Part shown: piece after piece, positions 1-8,567 of the stretch
Layout: each line of letters starts with the position of its first letter
How positions within the stretch are numbered: the stretch's first letter is position 1
DNA from: Pseudomonas sp. MM213
GTDB taxonomy: Bacteria; Pseudomonadota; Gammaproteobacteria; Pseudomonadales; Pseudomonadaceae
Length of the DNA stretch: 64,000 bases
Assembly (NCBI RefSeq): GCF_020423045.1
Contig: NZ_CP081943.1
Span: forward strand, 2,728,001-2,792,000
Direction: 5' to 3'
Made by a program: the position numbers and the translations under genes
The notes under the pieces: model-generated
Database searches by the model: none
The model's input: the letters and a program-made list of their open reading frames with translations, nothing else
Told to the model about the DNA's origin: nothing

Positions 1-111
1 AAGGCGGCCTCCGAGACAACACACTTCATGAACAAGCGCACCACGCTTTGCGCCTTGCCGTAGCCGCCGAACAATTTCAGGATGCAGGCAACTACAACAA
101 GGAGTCATCCC

Positions 112-987
112 ATGTTCGCCGGATTCCTCAAAGACCAGCGCCACGTCAACGGTGTGGACATTGCCTACCGCATCGGCGGCAGCGGGCCGGGCCTGCTGTT
201 GCTGCACGGTCACCCGCAGACCCACGTCATCTGGCACAAGGTTGCCGAACAACTGGCCGCACACTTCACCGTAGTCGCCGCCGACCTGCGCGGTTACGGC
301 GACAGCGGTAAACCGCTGGCCAACGACCACCACACCAACTACTCCAAACGGGAAATGGCCAAGGACAGCATCGAGCTGATGAAGTCCCTGGGCTTCGAGC
401 AGTTCTCGGTGCTCGCACACGACCGTGGCGCCCGGGTTGCCCATCGCCTGGCGCTGGATCATCCGCAGACCGTGCAACGCATGGTGTTGCTCGATATCGC
501 GCCGACGCTGTCGATGTACACGCAAACCAATGAAGCCTTTGCCCGCGCCTATTGGCACTGGTTCTTCCTGATCCGCCCCGCTCCGTTGCCGGAAACCCTG
601 ATCGAGGCCGATCCCGAATCCTATCTGCGCAGCGTGATGGGCAGTCGCAGTGCCGGGCTCAAACCGTTCACTGCCGAGGCCTTTGGCGAATACCTGCGCT
701 GCCTGAAACAGCCGGGCACCGCACGCGGGATCTGCGAGGACTACCGGGCCAGCGCCAGCATCGATCTGGATCACGACCGCGCCGACATCGACGCCGGCCG
801 TCATCTGAACTTGCCGCTGCTGGTGCTGTGGGGTGCCGAAGGCACGGTCGGCCGCTGCTTCGAACCGCTCAAGGAATGGCAACACGTGGCCACCGACGTG
901 CGCGGCAAAGCGCTGCCCGCCGGCCATTACATCGCCGAAGAAGCCCCCGAGCTGCTGCTCGCCGAAGTCCTGGCTTTCCTGCGCTGA
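112..987 (+). CDS. Alpha/beta hydrolase, fluoroacetate (haloacetate) dehalogenase-like
   Basis: Alpha/beta-fold hydrolase of 291 aa that probably cleaves the carbon-halogen bond of haloacetates to give glycolate in the cytoplasm. The residues that define fluoroacetate dehalogenases are all visible: nucleophile D104 inside HDRGAR with carboxylate-binding R105 and R108, acid D128, the fluoride-pocket YWHW with H149 and W150, Y211, and catalytic H272. Their spacing matches the Rhodopseudomonas RPA1163 set (D110, R111, R114, D134, H155, W156, Y219, H280) with offsets of 6 to 8. The ATG at 112 follows AAGGAG with good spacing; an in-frame ATG at 82 lacks such a site. A dctA-type transporter gene follows 97 bases downstream, so carboxylate uptake and use may be coupled. 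An epoxide-hydrolase-like activity is the main alternative. Confidence 0.85.
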   Translation: MFAGFLKDQRHVNGVDIAYRIGGSGPGLLLLHGHPQTHVIWHKVAEQLAAHFTVVAADLRGYGDSGKPLANDHHTNYSKREMAKDSIELMKSLGFEQFSVLAHDRGARVAHRLALDHPQTVQRMVLLDIAPTLSMYTQTNEAFARAYWHWFFLIRPAPLPETLIEADPESYLRSVMGSRSAGLKPFTAEAFGEYLRCLKQPGTARGICEDYRASASIDLDHDRADIDAGRHLNLPLLVLWGAEGTVGRCFEPLKEWQHVATDVRGKALPAGHYIAEEAPELLLAEVLAFLR

Positions 988-1084
988 CAGCCGCGCCGTA
1001 CTGATCTGAATCCACTTTCCGCCGCAGGCCGTCACGGGCCTGCGCGGGATCGTCATGCCCAAAAACCGTCTCGAGATAATAAAA

Positions 1085-2392
1085 ATGACCATCAAGAAAC
1101 TGCTGGGAACCCTCTACGTGCAAGTGCTCATCGCCATCGCGCTGGGCATTGTGATCGGCCATTCCTGGCCGCAGATCGGCATCGACCTCAAGCCGTTGGG
1201 TGACGGTTTCATCAAGCTGATCAAGATGATCATCGGCCCGATCATCTTCTGCACGGTGGTCTCCGGAATCACCAGCATGCACGACGTGAAACAGGTCGGC
1301 CGGGTCGGTGGCAAGGCGCTGCTGTACTTCGAAATCGTCTCCAGCCTTGCGCTGTTGATCGGCCTGCTGGCGGCGCATGCGCTGCATCCGGGCGCGGGGT
1401 TCAACATTGATGTGAAGACGCTGGATTCGTCGGCGATTGCCGGTTTTGTCGGTCAGGCCGAACACGGCGAAGGCATCACCGGTTTTTTGCTGCACGTGAT
1501 TCCGACGACTTTTTTTGATGCCTTCTCCAAGGGTGAAATCCTGCCCGTGCTGTTCGTCTCGGTGCTGTTCGGCATTGCGCTGGTGATGGTCGGTGAAAAG
1601 GGCCGGCCACTGGTGAACGTGATCAATCAGGCCAGCGAAGTGTTCTTCCGCATCGTCGGCATCATCAGCCGTGTCGCACCGATCGGGGCGTTTGGCGCGA
1701 TTGCGTTCACCATCGGCAAGTACGGCCTCGGCTCGTTGCTGCCGCTGTTGAAGCTGATTGGCACGTTCTACCTGACCGCGCTGATTTTCATTGCGTGCGT
1801 GCTCGGCAGCATTGCCCGTTATGCCGGCTTCAGCATTTTCAAACTGCTGGCGTACATCAAGGCCGAACTGTTGATCGTACTGGGCACCAGCTCTTCGGAA
1901 TCGGCACTGCCGCAGCTGATCCAGAAACTCGAAAGCCTGGGCGCCTCCAAAGGCGTGGTGGGGATTGTCGTGCCGACTGGCTACACCTTCAACCTGGACG
2001 GCACCAACATTTACATGACGCTGGCGGTGCTGTTTTTGGCCCAGGCGACCAACATTGACTTGAGCCTGGAGCAGCAACTGACCTTGCTGGCCGTGGCGAT
2101 GCTCACCTCCAAAGGCGCGGGCGCGGTGGTCGGCGCGGGGTTCGTGGCGCTGGCGGCGAGCCTGGCCGTAGTGCCGACCGTGCCGGTGGCGGCGATGGTG
2201 CTGATCCTCGGTGTCGACCGTTTCATGGCCGAATGCCGATCCCTGACCAACATCATCGGCAACGCCGTTGCAGCGCTGGTGGTGGCCGCCTGGGAAGGTG
2301 AACTGGACCGCAGCAAGATGGCGCCGATCGCCCTCAAACGCGGGCGCCACGCTCGGGCGGCAGCGGCGGCGGCCAAGCTGTCTGCTGAGTAA
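1085..2392 (+). CDS. dctA: C4-dicarboxylate/cation symporter, DctA family
   Basis: Inner-membrane symporter of the glutamate/dicarboxylate (DAACS) family, 435 aa, importing succinate-, malate- or fumarate-like acids with protons or sodium. The N-terminus [18 protein letters not shown], the ligand-site hairpin [12 protein letters not shown] and the [10 protein letters not shown] signature near residue 300 are typical. Hydrophobic segments run through the whole protein. The ATG at 1085 was preferred over 1055 because it gives the usual DctA N-terminus. Pseudomonads often carry several dctA paralogs. This one sits between a dehalogenase-like gene and a LysR regulator, so its natural substrate may be a specialised acid. 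The family call is firm, but the substrate is inferred. Confidence 0.93.
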   Translation: MTIKKLLGTLYVQVLIAIALGIVIGHSWPQIGIDLKPLGDGFIKLIKMIIGPIIFCTVVSGITSMHDVKQVGRVGGKALLYFEIVSSLALLIGLLAAHALHPGAGFNIDVKTLDSSAIAGFVGQAEHGEGITGFLLHVIPTTFFDAFSKGEILPVLFVSVLFGIALVMVGEKGRPLVNVINQASEVFFRIVGIISRVAPIGAFGAIAFTIGKYGLGSLLPLLKLIGTFYLTALIFIACVLGSIARYAGFSIFKLLAYIKAELLIVLGTSSSESALPQLIQKLESLGASKGVVGIVVPTGYTFNLDGTNIYMTLAVLFLAQATNIDLSLEQQLTLLAVAMLTSKGAGAVVGAGFVALAASLAVVPTVPVAAMVLILGVDRFMAECRSLTNIIGNAVAALVVAAWEGELDRSKMAPIALKRGRHARAAAAAAKLSAE

Positions 2393-2449
2393 GTCGGCGT
2401 TCACACCGATGCTATGCTGGCGGCTCATGCCGCCAGTGCCCGTTCTGTC

Positions 2450-3364
2450 ATGACCACCAAGAAAGACACCGTGCCCCTGCCCGAAGACCTGCGTGTATTA
2501 CTTACCGTCATTCGTAAAAGCGGTTTCGCCGCCGCAGCGGATGAACTGGGCCTGTCGCCCGCCTACGTCAGCAAACGCATCCAGATTCTCGAAACCACCC
2601 TCGGCACGCGCCTGCTGCACCGCACCAGCCGCCGCATCGCCCTGACCGAAGACGGTGAACGTGTGCAGCGCTGGGCGTTGCGGATTCTCGATGATTTCCA
2701 GCAACTGCACGACGAACTCTCCGACGCCCACGACAGCCCTCGCGGGCGTCTGCATTTGTGCAGCAGTTTCGGCTTCGGGCGCAATCACGTGGCGCCGGCC
2801 CTGTCACTGCTGGCCGAACGTTACCCGGACCTGGAGATTCGCCTCGACCTGTTTGATCGGGTGGTGGACATCGTCAACGAAGGGTTCGACCTGGAGATCC
2901 GTGTCGGCGATGACATCCCCGGCCAGCACATCGGCCGGCGGCTGGTGAGCAATCGGCGGGTGTTGTGCGCGGCGCCCGGTTATCTGCAACGCCACGGCAC
3001 GCCGCAGACGCTGGGCGATCTGGAGCAGCATCATTGCCTGGTGATCAAGGAGCGCGACAACGCCTTTGGCATCTGGAACCTGGAGCACGACGGTGCCCAG
3101 GAGAGTGTGCGGGTCAGCGGACCGTTGTCGTCCAATAACGGCGAGATTGTCTTGCAGTGGGCACTGGATGGGCGCGGGGTGTTGTTGCGGTCACTGTGGG
3201 ATGTGAAGCCGTTGCTGGAGCAGGGGCGATTGGTGCAGGTGCTGCCCGGATACACCCAGAGCGCCAACGTCTGGGCGGTGTACCCGACGCGGCTGGCGTA
3301 CTCGGGGAAGTTGCGCGCGTGTGTGGAGTTTTTGCAGGAGCATTTCAAAGGGTTGTCGGTTTGA
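2450..3364 (+). CDS. LysR-family transcriptional regulator (DmlR-like)
   Basis: LysR-type regulator of 304 aa. The N-terminal winged helix-turn-helix (about residues 8-66, with FAAAADELGLSPAYVSKRI) is followed by a substrate-binding domain beginning near residue 90 (SPRGRLHLCSSFGFGRNH). The pattern resembles regulators of D-malate and tartrate use. The ATG at 2450 gives a normal LysR N-terminus; an upstream ATG at 2414 would only add an unusual Ala-rich leader. It lies 57 bases after dctA on the same strand and converges on the leuD-type gene across a REPIN, so dctA and the hydro-lyase pair are the likely targets. The effector is unknown. Confidence 0.9.
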   Translation: MTTKKDTVPLPEDLRVLLTVIRKSGFAAAADELGLSPAYVSKRIQILETTLGTRLLHRTSRRIALTEDGERVQRWALRILDDFQQLHDELSDAHDSPRGRLHLCSSFGFGRNHVAPALSLLAERYPDLEIRLDLFDRVVDIVNEGFDLEIRVGDDIPGQHIGRRLVSNRRVLCAAPGYLQRHGTPQTLGDLEQHHCLVIKERDNAFGIWNLEHDGAQESVRVSGPLSSNNGEIVLQWALDGRGVLLRSLWDVKPLLEQGRLVQVLPGYTQSANVWAVYPTRLAYSGKLRACVEFLQEHFKGLSV

Positions 3365-3387
3365 TTTGCGGTGTATGGGCGGGCCTC

Positions 3388-3455
3388 TTCGCGGGCAAGC
3401 CTCGCTCCTACAGGTGCGACTCAATCCCCTGTAGGAGCGAGGCTTGCCCGCGAAG
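3388..3455. repeat. REPIN (two inverted REP palindromes)
   Basis: Two inverted copies of the Pseudomonas REP unit with core GTAGGAGCGAGGCTTGCCCG are separated by about 14 bases. The doublet lies between the convergent ends of the LysR gene and the leuD-type gene, where it could also help end transcription from both sides. Confidence 0.9.
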
Positions 3456-3461
3456 GCGATT

Positions 3462-4073
3462 TCAGCTCAGCCAGGGGTTGGCGGTCAGGTGTTGGTGTTC
3501 GAAGGCTTTGATTTGTTCGCTGCGCTGCAAGGTGCTGCCGATGGCGTCGAGGCCCAGCACCAGCGCGGTTTTGCGCAGGGTGTCGATTTCGAATGGGATG
3601 ACCTCGCCTTGAAGACGAATCTGCTGCGTTTCCAGATCAACGCTGATCAGCGCCGTTTCTGGCTGACTGACCACTTGCCCGAGCCGCTGCAACACGGACT
3701 CATCCAGCGTAATCAGCAGCACCCCGTTACGCTGGCAGTTGTCATAAAAAATCCCCGCAAAACTGCTGCCGATCAGCGCGCGGATGCCCATCTGCTTTAA
3801 TCCCCAGACCGCATGTTCGCGGCTCGATCCGCAGCCGAAATTCGGCCCGACCACCATGAAACTCGCGCCCTGCCATGCCGGTTGATTGAGCACGAACTCA
3901 GGGTTGGGCTGGCCGTCAGGCAAAAAACGCAGATCAAAAAACAAACCCCGATCCAGCCCGGAACGGTCGATGCCCTTGAGAAACTGTTTGGGCATGATCA
4001 CATCGGTGTCGATGTTGGCCGCCAGCATTGGCGCGGCTTTACCGCTGACTTGAGTGAAGGGTTGCAGGCTCAT
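3462..4073 (-). CDS. leuD: 3-isopropylmalate dehydratase small subunit-type protein (LeuD family)
   Basis: Small swivel subunit, 203 aa, of an aconitase-family hydro-lyase that works as a heterodimer with the product of the adjacent large-subunit gene. NIDTDVIMPKQFLKGIDRSG near residue 20 and the GPNFGCGSSREHAVWGL motif near residue 75 are the family signatures. The ATG at 4073 overlaps the upstream stop codon by four bases (ATGA), so the two are translationally coupled. No leuB or asd follows, unlike the usual leucine locus of Pseudomonas. This pair may therefore be a second copy acting on a related acid such as citraconate, D-malate or 2-methylmalate. That specialisation is inference; the leucine role cannot be excluded. 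Confidence 0.9.
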   Translation of the reverse strand: MSLQPFTQVSGKAAPMLAANIDTDVIMPKQFLKGIDRSGLDRGLFFDLRFLPDGQPNPEFVLNQPAWQGASFMVVGPNFGCGSSREHAVWGLKQMGIRALIGSSFAGIFYDNCQRNGVLLITLDESVLQRLGQVVSQPETALISVDLETQQIRLQGEVIPFEIDTLRKTALVLGLDAIGSTLQRSEQIKAFEHQHLTANPWLS

Positions 4074-5491
4074 GCGCGGGCTCCAAAATGACGGATGTCG
4101 GTCAAGCGGCCAGTGATCGCCGCCGCAGCGACCATCGCCGGGCTCATCAGGTGCGTACGGGCACCGGCGCCCTGGCGGCCTTCGAAATTGCGGTTGGTGC
4201 TGGAGGCGCAGCGGTCGCCCGGCGCCAGCACGTCGTCGTTCATCGCCAGGCACATCGAGCAGCCGGACTGGCGCCACTCGAAACCGGCGTCGATAAAAAT
4301 CGCCGCCAGGCCTTCGGCTTCGGCTTGATCGCGCACTTCGGTGGAGCCCGGCACGATCATCGCCCGCACGTGTTCGGCGACGTGTTTGCCGCGCACCACG
4401 CTGGCAGCGTCGCGCAGGTCTTCGATGCGGGCGTTGGTGCAGGAGCCGATAAACGCGTGGCTGATGACGATGTCACTCAGCGGCATGCCCGCTTCGAGGC
4501 CCATGTAAGTCAGGGCGCGGCGCATGTCCTGGCGCAGGATCAGGTCGCTGATGTCTTGCGGGTCCGGCACGCGGGCGCCGATCGGCGAGGCCTGATCCGG
4601 GCTGGTGCCCCAGGTGACCATCGGCTCCAGCGCGCTGGCGTCCAGCGACACTTCACGGTCGAACAGTGCGTCGGCATCGCTGTGCAAGGCGCGCCATGTC
4701 TGCACCGCTTGCTCCCACAGCGCACCTTTGGGCGCGCGGGGTTTGTCCTTGAGGTAGGCGAACACTTTGTCGTCCGGCGCCATGAACGCACCCCGCGCGC
4801 CCGCCTCCACCGCCATGTTGCAGATGGTCATGCGCGCTTCGACGCTCAGTGCATCGATGGTCGAACCGCGAAACTCGATGGCGTAGCCCGTGGCTCCGGA
4901 CGCGCCGATCCGGCCGATCAGCGCCATGATCACATCCTTGGATGTCAGCCCCGGCGCCAGCTCACCGTCCACCGTCACGCGCAGGGTTTTCAAGCGTTTG
5001 TAGACCAGGGTCTGGGACGCCAGCAGGTGCTCGATCTCCGACGTGCCGATGCCGAAACCGAATGCGCCGAGGGCGCCATAGGTGGTGGTGTGGCTGTCGC
5101 CTGCGGCAATCACCATGCCCGGCAGGATGAACCCCTGCTCCGGGGCGATGACGTGCTCGATACCCTGGCGTTTGTCGAGGATGTCGAGCAATTCGATGCC
5201 GAAGTCCCGGCAGTTTTCCGCCAGGTACGACACTTGCCGCGCACCGCCGGCGTCCGGCATCGCCGCAATGCGGTTGGGTGCCGTGGGGTTGACGTGATCG
5301 ACCACCGCCAGCGCGGTGCCGGGGCGCCAGACCCCGCGCTTGGCCTCGCGCAAACCGCTGAAGGCCTGGGGGCTGGTGTATTCGTTGATGACTTGGCGGT
5401 CGATGTACAACAGGACGTGGCCCTGGTCATCGAGGCGACACACCGTGTGGGAATCGATGTGTTTGTCATAAAGGGTTCTTGCTGAAGTCAT
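4070..5491 (-). CDS. leuC: 3-isopropylmalate dehydratase large subunit-type protein (LeuC family)
   Basis: Catalytic 4Fe-4S subunit of 473 aa, the normal LeuC length. The cluster cysteines are in IGSCTNARIEDL and SGCSMCLAMN, the two usual motifs in the C-terminal half. GDSHTTTYGALGAFGFGIG near residue 130 and the ending NRNFEGRQGAGARTHLMSP are also classic. It dehydrates and rehydrates 2- or 3-isopropylmalate, or a similar 2-hydroxy diacid, in the cytoplasm with the LeuD-type partner. It is the first gene of a two-gene operon; the REPIN and the fpvG promoter lie upstream. A LysR gene and a dctA gene next door suggest a catabolic paralog rather than the biosynthetic enzyme. Confidence 0.93.
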   Translation of the reverse strand: MTSARTLYDKHIDSHTVCRLDDQGHVLLYIDRQVINEYTSPQAFSGLREAKRGVWRPGTALAVVDHVNPTAPNRIAAMPDAGGARQVSYLAENCRDFGIELLDILDKRQGIEHVIAPEQGFILPGMVIAAGDSHTTTYGALGAFGFGIGTSEIEHLLASQTLVYKRLKTLRVTVDGELAPGLTSKDVIMALIGRIGASGATGYAIEFRGSTIDALSVEARMTICNMAVEAGARGAFMAPDDKVFAYLKDKPRAPKGALWEQAVQTWRALHSDADALFDREVSLDASALEPMVTWGTSPDQASPIGARVPDPQDISDLILRQDMRRALTYMGLEAGMPLSDIVISHAFIGSCTNARIEDLRDAASVVRGKHVAEHVRAMIVPGSTEVRDQAEAEGLAAIFIDAGFEWRQSGCSMCLAMNDDVLAPGDRCASSTNRNFEGRQGAGARTHLMSPAMVAAAAITGRLTDIRHFGARA

Positions 5492-5620
5492 GGGGATATT
5501 CGCTCAGGCTCGCGGGTTTCAGGCGTCTGCGCCCCATCTTAGGCAGTCGCCCGGCCCCATCAATGGCCGGAGAGTGATCCCTTGGAACATGGTTCGTGTT
5601 GGATCAAGGCACACCCGCAA

Positions 5621-5713
5621 CCTGTAGGAGCAAGCTTGCTCGCGATGGCGGTGTATCAGTCGCCATAAGGGTGACAGACACGGCCCCATCGCGAGCAAGC
5701 TTGCTCCTACAGG
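5621..5713. repeat. REPIN between leuC and fpvG
   Basis: Two inverted REP units (CCTGTAGGAGCAAGCTTGCT and its reverse complement) flank a loop of about 45 bases. They occupy most of the divergent intergenic region between the leuC-type gene and the fpv operon. Confidence 0.9.
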
Positions 5714-5764
5714 GTTTTGCGTTCGCAGGAATACGAAACATTTACTTTCATATCGAGGTTCGGG

Positions 5765-5783
5765 ATTTCTGATTCTCATTCGT
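5765..5783 (+). promoter_or_regulatory. Possible Fur box upstream of fpvG
   Basis: ATTTCTGATTCTCATTCGT matches the 19-base Fur consensus at about 10 positions, including the central TGAT.CTCATT core. It lies just upstream of a candidate PvdS promoter. The match is moderate, so this is only a candidate. Confidence 0.3.
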
Positions 5784-5785
5784 CT

Positions 5786-5809
5786 TATATAGATGCAGGC
5801 GGTTCGCGT
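5786..5809 (+). promoter_or_regulatory. Candidate PvdS (iron-starvation) promoter of the fpv operon
   Basis: TATAT, 16 bases, CGT: one mismatch from the PvdS consensus TAAAT-N16-CGT and with exact spacing. The -10 CGT lies 86 bases before the fpvG start codon. Iron-starvation control of this operon is expected from P. aeruginosa. Confidence 0.45.
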
Positions 5810-5895
5810 AGGCAAAAGCCACGACCGCACTTTTCATGGACCCCACGCTGGGAAGCCCGCAGCAGAGGCCCTCTCATCGATACAAGACCTTAATC

Positions 5896-7098
5896 ATGTC
5901 GAAGAAATCCCGCTCAAAACTCTGGTTTCTGGTCCATAGCTGGCTGGCCCTGCCCATCTGGTTTTTTGTGCTGATCGTCTGTGTGACCGGCACGCTGGCG
6001 GTGATCAGCCAGGAAATCGTCTGGCTGGCCAACCCGCAAATGCGCGCCAGCCAACCTTCCGATGATGCGCCGCTGTTGAGCTATGACCAGCTCATCGCCG
6101 CGATCAAGCAGGCCGAGCCGCAGATCCTGGTCGAAAGCATCAGCCGACCTGACGAAACGCATTTCGCCCTGGACGTGGAAGTGACCTACCCCGACGGCCG
6201 TTCGGTGGTGGTCTACGTCAACCCGTACAGCGGCGTGATCCAGGGCACGGCTCCGCAATTCAACTTCAGGGCCTTCACCCGCGCCTTGCACGGTTGGTGG
6301 CTGGTGCCGTTCACCAATGGCTACAGCTGGGGCTGGTACCTGGTGTCGTTTCTCAGCCTGCCGCTGCTGGCTTCGCTGATTACCGGGCTGGTGGTCTACA
6401 AGAAGTTCTGGAAAGGGTTTCTGCGACCGACCCTGCGCCTGCGTCACGGCGCGCGGATTTTCTGGGGCGACTTTCACCGCCTCAGCGGCATCTGGTCGAT
6501 CTGGTTCATCGCGGTGATTTCCGTCACCAGCACCTGGTTCCTGATCGAAGCGTTCATGTTCGATAACCAGATTACGATTTCCACCGCCCCGGTGGCGCCG
6601 GTGGTCCCGCGTGAGAGCGTGCCCCTCACCGCCGACGGCTCACCGGCACCGATGATCAGCCTGGAAACGGCAATCCGTGAAGCGAAGGCACGCATTCCCG
6701 GCCTCGAAGACAGCTTCATCAGCCTGCCCGCCAATGCCTACAGTTACCTCTCGGTGGGCGGCCGCAGCTGGTATCCGCTGATGTTCCAGACTGCCGAAAT
6801 CAACCCGTACACCGGCGACGTCGCCGTCACCCGCCTGCTCTCGGACCGCTCGGGGCTGGAGCTGGTGACCGAATCGATGCGGCCACTGCACACCGGCGAT
6901 TTCGGCGGGCTCTGGATCAAGCTGATCTGGTTCTTCTTCGGCCTGCTCCTGAGCATGATGGTCCTCAGCGGCCTGCTGATCTGGACCAAGCGCACTGCGT
7001 TGGCCACCGCTAACGCCCTCAAGCGCAGCAACAAACGTCCTCGCGCTGCCGATGCCACTCATGTCACGAGCCACGACACCACGGAGGTCAGCCAATGA
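5896..7098 (+). CDS. fpvG: PepSY-domain inner-membrane reductase FpvG
   Basis: Inner-membrane protein of 400 aa of the PepSY_TM (PiuB-like) family. Hydrophobic helices occur near residues 12-35 (SWLALPIWFFVLIVCVTGTL), 145-170, 200-220 and 345-370. In P. aeruginosa FpvG (PA2403) reduces Fe3+ bound to pyoverdine in the periplasm so that iron can be released and the siderophore recycled. The ATG at 5896 was chosen because it gives the basic cap before helix 1. The stop overlaps the next gene by ATGA, the first junction of a tightly packed eight-gene operon. The identification rests on the family plus exact agreement of gene order with PA2403-PA2410. Confidence 0.9.
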   Translation: MSKKSRSKLWFLVHSWLALPIWFFVLIVCVTGTLAVISQEIVWLANPQMRASQPSDDAPLLSYDQLIAAIKQAEPQILVESISRPDETHFALDVEVTYPDGRSVVVYVNPYSGVIQGTAPQFNFRAFTRALHGWWLVPFTNGYSWGWYLVSFLSLPLLASLITGLVVYKKFWKGFLRPTLRLRHGARIFWGDFHRLSGIWSIWFIAVISVTSTWFLIEAFMFDNQITISTAPVAPVVPRESVPLTADGSPAPMISLETAIREAKARIPGLEDSFISLPANAYSYLSVGGRSWYPLMFQTAEINPYTGDVAVTRLLSDRSGLELVTESMRPLHTGDFGGLWIKLIWFFFGLLLSMMVLSGLLIWTKRTALATANALKRSNKRPRAADATHVTSHDTTEVSQ

Positions 7099-7637
7099 GC
7101 CTGTTCGCCGCCGAAAAACCGGGGTCCAGACTGAGCCGCTTCTGGCACAAATGGCGCTTCCACATCAACGTTTTGCTGTTGCTGGTGCCGCTGGGTTTCA
7201 TGCCCAAGTACTTTGCCGATGCCGCGCTGTTTCGCGGGGACACTGGCCTGGGTGAGCGGGAAATCGGTGAAGTTCAGGTCGGGCCGTGGAGCCTGCGCCT
7301 GGCAGAACTTCGCAACGAAGCACCGCGGCCCGATGGCCCGGCCGGTTACATGAAGAGTTTCAACGCGGCGCTGTGCGACAGCTGCCGCGAGCAGGTCAAG
7401 GCGACTTACCTGCGCATCGGCAAACCGCGCAGCCTGCGCGCCGCCGGGGTGATTTTCTTCGGCACGCCCTACCGCATGGGCGCCATGCTGCCGATCCCGG
7501 AAAAGACCAAGGCCGACGCCGAGCTGTGGATCACCATGGAAGGCTGGGACGGCGCGATGCATCAAGCGTCCATCCCGCTGAGCCAGGCATCCCCCGCCAC
7601 CCTCGAGTGGCTGAACAAACAAGGAGGCAAACCATGA
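7095..7637 (+). CDS. fpvH: FpvH, membrane-anchored component of ferripyoverdine iron release
   Basis: Protein of 180 aa with one membrane segment near residues 24-45 (FHINVLLLLVPLGFMPKYFA) and a periplasmic C-terminal domain holding a conserved-looking CDSCREQ motif, a possible metal or redox site. The ATGA overlap with fpvG and a 4-base overlap with the next gene show translational coupling. Order and size correspond to P. aeruginosa PA2404 (FpvH), which interacts with FpvG in iron removal from pyoverdine. The function is assigned from position rather than from a recognised domain. Confidence 0.8.
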   Translation: MSLFAAEKPGSRLSRFWHKWRFHINVLLLLVPLGFMPKYFADAALFRGDTGLGEREIGEVQVGPWSLRLAELRNEAPRPDGPAGYMKSFNAALCDSCREQVKATYLRIGKPRSLRAAGVIFFGTPYRMGAMLPIPEKTKADAELWITMEGWDGAMHQASIPLSQASPATLEWLNKQGGKP

Positions 7638-7963
7638 GCAATGCATTTCGCCCTCTCCACGCCGTGTTGCTGGTGCTGTGCGCCGGCTTCAGCGCCAGCG
7701 CCCTGGCCCACAACCCGATGTGCGAGTGCAAGGCCATCGACGCCGAGCAGATCCAGTGCACCGGCGGTTTCTCCGACGGCAGCGGTGCACCGGGCGTGAC
7801 CCTGGATGTGATCGGCTACGACGAAACCATCCTGGTGCCGGGCAAGCTCGGTGCCGATTCCAAACTGACCTTCAAGAAGCCCAGCGCCGAATTTTATGTG
7901 CTGTTCGATGCCGGTCCCGGCCACGTCGTCGAGATCGACCAAGCGGACATCCAGGCCCCATGA
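7634..7963 (+). CDS. fpvJ: FpvJ, small exported Cys-rich protein
   Basis: Exported protein of 109 aa. A signal peptide ends near ASALA (residue 24), and the mature part begins HNPMCECKAIDAEQIQC, a Cys/His cluster suited to metal or heme-like contacts. The ATG at 7634 follows AGGAGG and overlaps the fpvH stop by 4 bases. It matches PA2405 (FpvJ) in position, length and export. In P. aeruginosa FpvJ works with FpvG, FpvH and FpvK to liberate iron from pyoverdine. No enzymatic motif is visible. Confidence 0.8.
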   Translation: MSNAFRPLHAVLLVLCAGFSASALAHNPMCECKAIDAEQIQCTGGFSDGSGAPGVTLDVIGYDETILVPGKLGADSKLTFKKPSAEFYVLFDAGPGHVVEIDQADIQAP

Positions 7964-8532
7964 GTACGCCAACTACCCATGTCGTCCGCCCGGCCGGTGC
8001 CGGCCATGAAACCCTGTATGTGTTGCTGCTGTGCTTGCTGATCCTGGCGGTCGCCGGTTCGGTGGTCGCCTGGCGCCACGAATCCCAGGAAATCAGCACC
8101 GTCAGCAGCCATCAACTGGATGCCCGTCGCGACCTCAGCGCCTCCGAGCAAGGCATCTACGCCGACCTGCGGGTGACGCTGGACGAGATTCACCTGCTGC
8201 GTCAGGAACAGCAAACCCTGCCGACACCTGAAGCCCTGGCGGACGAAGGTTTTGCGCCGTTTGCCCAGGACGCCAGTTCCGTCAGCCGTGGCGCTCATGC
8301 CTGGCAATTGCTCGACGCCAAGGCGTATTTCGGCCAGAGCCAGTCGTCCGCCGTGGCCGGTTCGTTTCTGATGCGCCTGACCGCCGACAACGATGCGCCA
8401 GACATCTGGCTCAACCGTGCCGCCGACCTCAAAGCCCCGGCCGACGTCACGGACGCCGCGCTCGAAAGCGCCGGCTGGCAGCAGATCGTCGCGCAATTCG
8501 ATGCCGGCGTGACCCGCCAGCACCGGCACTGA
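7960..8532 (+). CDS. fpvK: FpvK, DUF6162-type membrane protein
   Basis: Protein of 190 aa with a single N-terminal membrane anchor near residues 18-40 (LYVLLLCLLILAVAGSVVAW) and a periplasmic domain with a short helical stretch. It resembles the DUF6162 family found beside metal ABC transporters. The ATG at 7960 overlaps the fpvJ stop (ATGA). By order it is PA2406 (FpvK), the fourth partner of the FpvG reductase complex. Its precise role in the complex is unknown. Confidence 0.78.
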   Translation: MSTPTTHVVRPAGAGHETLYVLLLCLLILAVAGSVVAWRHESQEISTVSSHQLDARRDLSASEQGIYADLRVTLDEIHLLRQEQQTLPTPEALADEGFAPFAQDASSVSRGAHAWQLLDAKAYFGQSQSSAVAGSFLMRLTADNDAPDIWLNRAADLKAPADVTDAALESAGWQQIVAQFDAGVTRQHRH

Positions 8533-8567
8533 ACCCTCGCCTTCACCCGAGAGAAGACCGCTTTCCC

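Noticed and set aside
1..111. Possible tail of a gene ending at TAG 61-63
   Set aside because: Only 21 codons are visible and they match nothing I recognise; a leader region is just as likely.
869..2428. A 519-codon minus-strand frame over the hydrolase and dctA genes
   Set aside because: Its translation is rich in H, R, Q and D with no family motifs, and it is antisense to two well-supported genes.
4088..5485. A 465-codon plus-strand frame opposite leuC
   Set aside because: It is antisense to a gene with complete LeuC motifs and has low-complexity composition.
5730..5760. A Zur-type operator upstream of fpvG
   Set aside because: GAAACATTTACTTTCATATC does not show the dyad symmetry of a Zur box, and the operon matches fpv better than a zinc importer.
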